Assembly: GCA_018703155.1 (NCBI GenBank)
Contig: JABJGS010000041.1
Span: forward strand, 1 to 39,504
Direction: 5' to 3'
DNA length: 39,504 nucleotides
Source: Francisellaceae bacterium
GTDB lineage: Bacteria; Pseudomonadota; Gammaproteobacteria; UBA6186; Azoamicaceae
The notes below the pieces were generated by a model. The model searched no databases. It worked only from the letters and a program-made list of their open reading frames with translations, and was not told where the DNA came from. A program made the translations under genes and the position numbers. Shown here in pieces: positions 35,290 through 39,504 of the stretch; within the stretch, counting starts at the first letter, position 1, and every line of letters starts with the position of its first letter.

Positions 35290-36708
35290 ATGTCAGATGA
35301 TGAGCAATGTAAAGAATTTGTTAAATCAATACAAGAAAATAATAATATAGTCTTTACTGAAGGTTTGAAATGTTTATCTATATTTACAGGGTATATTCCC
35401 AAAGATGTTGCCCAAGGAATAGTAGCAGCCATTGAATATGATAGAGGGGCTATGTTATTCCGGATCTTAGGTAGAGCTCAGCCACCATTAAGCTGTCTTG
35501 TTTTTGGCAAATCATTAATACAACATTGTATAGATTATTATGCTTTTGCTTGTCTTGATCTTTTATTAAATAGTAGTTTCACTAGATTAAAAAGTGCAGT
35601 AGATTATCATAGAAAACTCCCTGCTAGGTTTGGAGATAAAGAAATAGAACTAAAGCAGATGCTAGATGGTTTGAGAGCTATAGAAAGGAGTTATAACGAC
35701 AAACAATTATCTATTGCAGCAGCAGCCAGGGAAAAAGAAGAGCAACTTGTGATGGGCCAAAATCAAAAAGGATATTGGGATGCAATAGAGGGACATAATA
35801 AGGTGAATTTTATGGCTTATTATGCCATGGATGGCTGCGGGGTGGCTCCAAGTACCAAAGGAAAAATTTTTTTAAAAACATCTCCATTAGAACTGTCCTT
35901 AAAAGTTTTAAATCATGATGCCTTTCACCATATTATGAAAAATTTAGGTTCACAAATAAATCTGCTTTCTTTGAAAATAGATGGAGTGGGGGTAATAGAG
36001 TTTCTTAAAAAGATGAATGAAAATAATAATTATATATTTAACATGTTATTGTTTGTGTTACATCATGAACCAAAGTTTGTTCATGACCTTATGTTTACAG
36101 TAGATGATTTTATTCAATACGGTATTGTGAGACAGGATTTACCAAAAGTATTTGAGGAAGGGTTGCCTAAATTCTTAGAATATGCAAATGTTGATGGTCA
36201 ACAAAACATGATAGGTTGCTCAGTAAAAACACATAATTTTTCAGCATTTATAATATTAATAGCAAATTTTGATATTGCTAGTATTAAACCAAATGGTTGC
36301 TCATTACTGAATCATATTACCACTAGTGGAACTGTGGAAATGTTGAATTATTTGCTTTCAGTAAACCCAGGCTTACTTCTAGAGGAATTTTCAGGGGGAA
36401 ACATCATAAGCCATTTGCAAGCGATAGTATGTGAGCCTGAGAGAAGGGATATTGCCAATAAAATGCTGAAAATAGTTGAGCCTATATATGCCGGACTTAT
36501 TACTAGAAATTTACAGAGTAGGATGGCACTAACACAAAATACAGACTGCTTGGTAATGAGCTATGCAAGTACCTTGGCTAGTGATAAAGGAAGTAGTAGC
36601 AATAGTTATTCTGTCATGCAACCAGTGAAAAGTAGTGTGGACCGTAAACCTAAAGCTAAAAAAAGAGACAAAGCAAAGGTCCATAAATCTACAGCTAATA
36701 ATCTATGA
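35290..36708 (+). CDS. Ankyrin-like protein with a basic C-terminal tail (candidate effector)
   Basis: 472 residues with TAGGAG upstream. No signal peptide or clear membrane segment. Several stretches look like degenerate ankyrin units: about 65-95 (PPLSCLVF...ACLDLLLNS), 198-218 (SPLELSLKVLNHDAFHHIMKN) and 335-365 (NGCSLLNHITTSGTVEMLNYLLSVNP). Residues about 140-152 are Ala/Glu-rich and helical. The last about 40 residues are Ser-rich and then strongly basic (RKPKAKKRDKAKVHK), resembling a nuclear-localisation or nucleic-acid-binding tail. Ankyrin proteins with such tails are frequent secreted effectors in intracellular gammaproteobacteria; that role is inference. It is isolated, with long non-coding flanks on both sides. 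Confidence 0.72.
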   Translation: MSDDEQCKEFVKSIQENNNIVFTEGLKCLSIFTGYIPKDVAQGIVAAIEYDRGAMLFRILGRAQPPLSCLVFGKSLIQHCIDYYAFACLDLLLNSSFTRLKSAVDYHRKLPARFGDKEIELKQMLDGLRAIERSYNDKQLSIAAAAREKEEQLVMGQNQKGYWDAIEGHNKVNFMAYYAMDGCGVAPSTKGKIFLKTSPLELSLKVLNHDAFHHIMKNLGSQINLLSLKIDGVGVIEFLKKMNENNNYIFNMLLFVLHHEPKFVHDLMFTVDDFIQYGIVRQDLPKVFEEGLPKFLEYANVDGQQNMIGCSVKTHNFSAFIILIANFDIASIKPNGCSLLNHITTSGTVEMLNYLLSVNPGLLLEEFSGGNIISHLQAIVCEPERRDIANKMLKIVEPIYAGLITRNLQSRMALTQNTDCLVMSYASTLASDKGSSSNSYSVMQPVKSSVDRKPKAKKRDKAKVHKSTANNL

Positions 36709-36731
36709 TTTATTATATTTAGTATATTATT

Positions 36732-36771
36732 TTTAGGTATTGTAGTAATGATTTAACCAGCAATACCTAAA
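36732..36771 (+). terminator. Hairpin after the ankyrin-like gene
   Basis: A perfect 11-bp stem (TTTAGGTATTG at 36732-36742, CAATACCTAAA at 36761-36771) with an 18-nt loop begins 24 bases after the stop codon. There is no clean T-run after it, so termination may be weak or need Rho. Confidence 0.5.
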
Positions 36772-36936
36772 CCCTTAATATTTTGATTGATATTTTATAT
36801 GATGATGGTAGGTTTGGATAGACAAGTAAAATAAATTTATAAAATGTAGCTCTTATAAAACTGTCCCACTTATAAAACCATTATTGTCAGTAGTTATAGG
36901 TGTTGGATTCTTCTCTTATCCTTTTAATATAATGAT

Positions 36937-37266
36937 GTGAAAACAGTTGTTTTTGGTATCCTTATAAAGGAAATATTAATTTTAGGTGGAGATTTTATTT
37001 CTATATATTGAATCCTAATAATATTTTCTGGATTTTTAACAGCATTATTTACTGGAATATTCAATCTGATCAGTTTTAAATGGTTAAAAGGCTATGAGTC
37101 TAATTGGTTTTTAGATTTATCTGTGGCTCCAATGATGATAGCTAAGTTTAAAGATATTCCAATTAAGTTATATCATTTAATATTATTATTTTTTATAAGA
37201 ACGATAATCCTGATACCATTAATTGCTTTGATAATTGAAATGTTACAATACTTTAAAGTGTTTTAG
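36937..37266 (+). pseudogene. Remnant of a small membrane protein gene with an in-frame TGA
   Basis: Starting at a GTG (36937), the frame gives 24 residues, then a TGA at 37009-37011, then 84 more residues to the TAG at 37264-37266 without another stop. The second part has two strongly hydrophobic segments (ILIIFSGFLTALFTGIF near its start, and HLILLFFIRTIILIPLIALIIEM near its end) around a soluble stretch. No start codon follows the TGA closely; the first ATG is about 40 codons on. I do not recognise the family. TGA is an ordinary stop elsewhere here (pyrD ends in TGA), so this looks like a decayed gene. Sequence upstream to 36772 shows nothing coding. Confidence 0.45.
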
Positions 37267-37316
37267 TCACGCACAGGCTAATTTACAGCTTGTTATCTTA
37301 TAGAAATATTTCTAGA

Positions 37317-38259
37317 TTAGTGTGTTTTATGCAGTGAATTATGTTTTTTACCATTTTTCTTATTATGTTGTTTGGATTTAATATTTTGTCGACCTTGGTA
37401 CTTGGAGTTAGGGCGAGAAATTTCACCATGTAAAAGGTGTTTTTTTATGAAACTTTTATTGGGTGTCCCCATAAAACATCTTGATACGTAAGGAAATTCA
37501 TCGGTTACAACATATTGATAAATTCCTTTAGGGTACTCACCTGTGGGTTTATTTATACCATTGCACTCATCTAGATCGCCAAGGCCTTTTTGGTAAATAT
37601 GATCTTCAATAAAAGTTCCGTCGTATTTACCTGTAGGGCTGTCATTAGGACGTTGTCCCTTTTTTAATATGTAGCTAGGTTTAAGTGAAAAATTTGAATA
37701 AGCATATATTGGAAATCCATCTGCGGCATAACCAACTAGCTTAGGATTCACTTTATTTGTAATGCTATTTATTAATCCGATTGGTGCACCATCGTAGTGG
37801 TAGGAGCCATTCGGTTGCACATGAGCATTGTTGCTATCAATACCTAAGCCCTTGGGAAAAGCTTCATATCTCCAGTCTGAATTAGTATCATTATTCCAAA
37901 ATCCTGCGGTTACAGGATCAAAAATAACACTATTGATTGCTATCCCGAAGGTATAGATACCCAAGGGGGTTAGTGAGCTATTTTTATTTGGGTGATACGG
38001 CATGGTATATGAATATGTTTGAGATTTGATTGCATTTGGGTTGCCTCTATTAGGAAATACTCCATGTTCATGATTAGGAAGACCATTAGCTGTTATATAG
38101 CGATATTGGTTATCTATGCCTCTCTGAATACTTGCTCTCACCTGCCTGAGCTTCAGATGTAGGAATAAATAATAATACGAAAAATAGAGATGTGATAGCC
38201 AAAGAATTTAATAATGCTATTTTCAGGGAGATAATATTATTGGCTGCTCTTTTTGACAT
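37317..38259 (-). pseudogene. YHYH-domain secreted protein gene, split by a frameshift
   Basis: The main frame (38141-37317, 274 codons from a GTG) carries a YHYH-type domain: NGLPNHEHGVFPNRGNPNAI, PNGSYHYDGAP, VGYAADGFPIYAY. It ends in a His/Lys-rich basic tail. It lacks a signal peptide. Immediately upstream, in another frame, an ATG at 38259 with a basic start and a long hydrophobic core ends in SEAQA, a textbook Sec cleavage site, then runs out at a TAA (38110-38112). A one-base indel between about 38115 and 38140 would join both parts into one exported protein of about 310 residues. The family is common as secreted protein in bacteria, function unclear. It may be a true pseudogene, a sequencing error, or a leaderless GTG-started protein. 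Confidence 0.75.
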
Positions 38260-38591
38260 AATGAATTCACCTAAAAAAGAAAGAGACCAATATCACAGCG
38301 CTCTTATTTTGCGTGATGAGGCAGAAATTAATCACAACTTGGTGAATTCCAAAGATGAGGAGGAGCCTGGTGTTTTTTAAAAACCAAAAAATGTTTGTTA
38401 TAACTTGCTGTTGTGGGCAAAATGTTAACCAAGTTGTGTAAAACCTGTGAGAAGATTTACCTTCCACAGGTTTTGCATCGACTTTTTAATATGCTGAGAA
38501 GCATTATCCACACACTTGGCTAGGGATATAGGGTGACAGCATCCACCAAAATATTAAATGTTTAATATGTTTACACAAAAGGAAATTAACA
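38260..38591. other. Divergent intergenic region between the YHYH gene and traT
   Basis: About 330 bp. A plus-strand frame at 38192-38380 (62 codons) runs over the signal-peptide region of the YHYH gene and looks spurious. Notable are a perfect 10-bp inverted repeat (38440-38449 and 38465-38474) and one perfect DnaA-box consensus at 38504-38512. Promoters for both flanking genes should lie here, but none could be assigned with confidence. Confidence 0.5.
38440..38474. repeat. Perfect 10-bp inverted repeat upstream of traT
   Basis: AAAACCTGTG at 38440-38449 pairs with CACAGGTTTT at 38465-38474 across a 15-nt loop. It sits between two divergent genes, about 115 bp before traT, so it may be an operator or an attenuating hairpin; no T-run typical of a terminator follows directly. 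Confidence 0.6.
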
Positions 38592-39334
38592 ATGTCTATT
38601 AAATATATATCTAAATGCTTGTGCACTACAGCTCTTGCCATGTCCTTGGTTGGCTGCGCGGCCACCCAGACGATGATTAGCAAAAAAGATCTAAATGTCC
38701 AAACAAAAATGTCAGAAACTATATTCCTAGAACCAGTCAGGCCCGACAAAAAAATAGCTTTTGTGCAAGTTAAAAATACTTCAGACAAACCAGAGTTAGA
38801 TATCAACGACCAAGTGGTTGCAGCTATTGCAAGCAAAGGTTACACAATTGTAAAAGATCCAGATAAAGCTAACTACTTAATACAAGCTAACATCCTTAAA
38901 GTTGGTAATATTGACTTAGGAGACGCTGGCACAGAATTAGATCAAGGTTATGGCGCTGCAATTAGTGAGCTTTAGCTGGAGGCATGGTTGGCTCGCTATC
39001 TAGCAACAACTCAAACTCCATCATAGCTGGTGGGTTAATTGGTGCAGGGCTGTCCACACTCGGGGATGCGCTGGTAAAAGATGTAACCTTTAGCATCTTA
39101 ACAGATATACAAATATCTGAGAGAGCTCAAGGTTTGGCAATCACTCAAAATACAAACTCAACCCTTAAGCAAGGAACAAGTGGTAACGTTATCGTAAAAT
39201 CTACTGAAACTACAAGTTGGAAAAAATATCAAACCAGAATTCTCAGCACTGCCAATAAAGCTAACCTTAAATTTAAAGATGCTGAGCCTAAATTAATAGA
39301 AGGGTTGCTAAGGTCTATATCTGGGTTGGTTTAG
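38592..39334 (+). pseudogene. traT: traT-like outer-membrane lipoprotein gene with one frameshift
   Basis: The 5' part (38592-38975) encodes a lipoprotein signal ending in the lipobox LVGC, then NVQTKMSETIFLEPV, QVKNTSDKPELDI and YLIQANILKVGNIDL, closely like TraT of F-type plasmids (surface exclusion, serum resistance). It ends early after GYGAAISEL. The 3' part continues in another frame (visible from about 38969, ATG at 38984) with a Gly-rich amphipathic segment, VKDVTFSILTDIQISERAQG, LKQGTSGNVIVKSTET and YQTRILSTANKANLKF, to the normal end. Restoring one base near 38967 (for example GGA for GA) makes a continuous protein of about 247 residues, TraT's usual size. AAAGGAAA precedes the ATG. 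It is a pseudogene or a sequencing error. The bidirectional terminator follows 81 bp later. Confidence 0.85.
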
Positions 39335-39415
39335 AGATTTTAAAAGTTCCAATGTCGGGTATGGGCGCACCACCTATTAATCCCAAACTACCCTTAACTA
39401 TTTAACTTGTCAATA

Positions 39416-39440
39416 AAAAGGCCCATAAAATGGGCCTTTT
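39416..39440. terminator. Bidirectional terminator between traT and the right-edge gene
   Basis: It is identical to the left-edge terminator, in inverted orientation: a 10-bp stem with a 5-nt loop, flanked by A and T tracts. Here it lies between convergent genes and can serve both. Confidence 0.9.
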
Positions 39441-39472
39441 ATTATTCGTTATAGAATTGGTTAAGTTAATAT

Positions 39473-39504
39473 TTATGCAAAACGTGGTGCTACATACTTC
39501 GGTA
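39473..39504 (-). CDS. 3' end of a paralogue of the left-edge gene (partial)
   Basis: Only the last ten sense codons are in view, reading PKYVAPRFA in the frame that matches the left-edge gene, with a TAA at 39473-39475. The tail differs from the left copy only in Ala for Ser at the last residue. No function can be given. Confidence 0.6.
   Translation of the reverse strand, partial: PKYVAPRFA

Larger units (their letters stand above)
39373..39504. repeat. Right copy of the 132-bp inverted repeat
   Basis: This is the reverse complement of 280-411 with one mismatch. It reaches the window edge, so the true repeat may be longer. It holds a terminator and the last ten codons of a minus-strand gene. 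Confidence 0.95.

Noticed and set aside
36937-37266. TGA read as an amino acid (recoding)
   Set aside because: TGA serves as a normal stop in this window (pyrD), and no selenocysteine-type hairpin or conserved context was seen after it.
38192-38380. 62-codon plus-strand frame upstream of traT
   Set aside because: It lies partly antisense to the signal-peptide region of the YHYH gene and has no features of its own.
1-39504. Window as a circular element because its ends share sequence
   Set aside because: The shared ends are inverted, not direct, so they do not indicate a circular molecule.

Overview
This is an AT-rich window whose gene content and order point to a gammaproteobacterium. The runs lolC-lolD, comEC-msbA-lpxK-Trm112-kdsB and leuB-asd-fimV-truA-accD-folC-cvpA-purF are all gammaproteobacterial neighbourhoods. 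The LPS genes, Lol machinery and TraT- and FimV-type envelope proteins show a Gram-negative cell. The low GC, giant NAD-glutamate dehydrogenase, an ankyrin-like protein with a basic tail, a YHYH protein and several decayed genes fit a host-associated lineage, perhaps in or near Legionellales. That placement is inference; no rRNA gene is present to test it.

Layout. 1-311 is the tail of an unrecognised gene followed by a strong terminator. 438-3947 holds two convergent, overlapping and catalytically unusual enzymes: an apparently exported NagB/LmbE-type fusion and a DAHP-synthase homologue lacking the metal-binding Cys. 4044-5967 is the lipoprotein-sorting pair lolC-lolD, with a convergent DUF2062 membrane gene after it. 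6553-12932 is a tight co-directional cluster: comEC, msbA, lpxK, Trm112, kdsB and a low-molecular-weight tyrosine phosphatase. It covers DNA uptake, lipid A flipping, the lipid A 4'-kinase and CMP-Kdo synthesis. 13029-15246 contains two genes I cannot assign: a 618-residue protein and a coiled-coil protein. 15289-24819 is the leuB to purF block, without the trp and dedD genes often found there and with an L,D-transpeptidase gene inserted in the opposite direction. 24816-25445 is a lipoprotein resembling an M48 peptidase whose HEXXH motif is lost.

25580-34874 looks metabolically coherent: NAD-glutamate dehydrogenase makes 2-oxoglutarate, and the korA-korB pair further on can oxidise a 2-oxoacid of that kind with ferredoxin. 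pyrD lies between them, with a leader hairpin that covers its likely ribosome binding site.

35290-39504 is gene-poor and accessory. It has an ankyrin-like candidate effector, a membrane-protein remnant with an in-frame TGA, a YHYH-domain gene whose signal peptide is in another frame, and a traT gene split by one frameshift. The window ends in a 132-bp inverted copy of the sequence at 280-411 (131 of 132 bases identical). It carries the same coding tail and the same terminator, so about 39 kb is framed by inverted repeats. No rRNA, tRNA, CRISPR array or transposase was seen.
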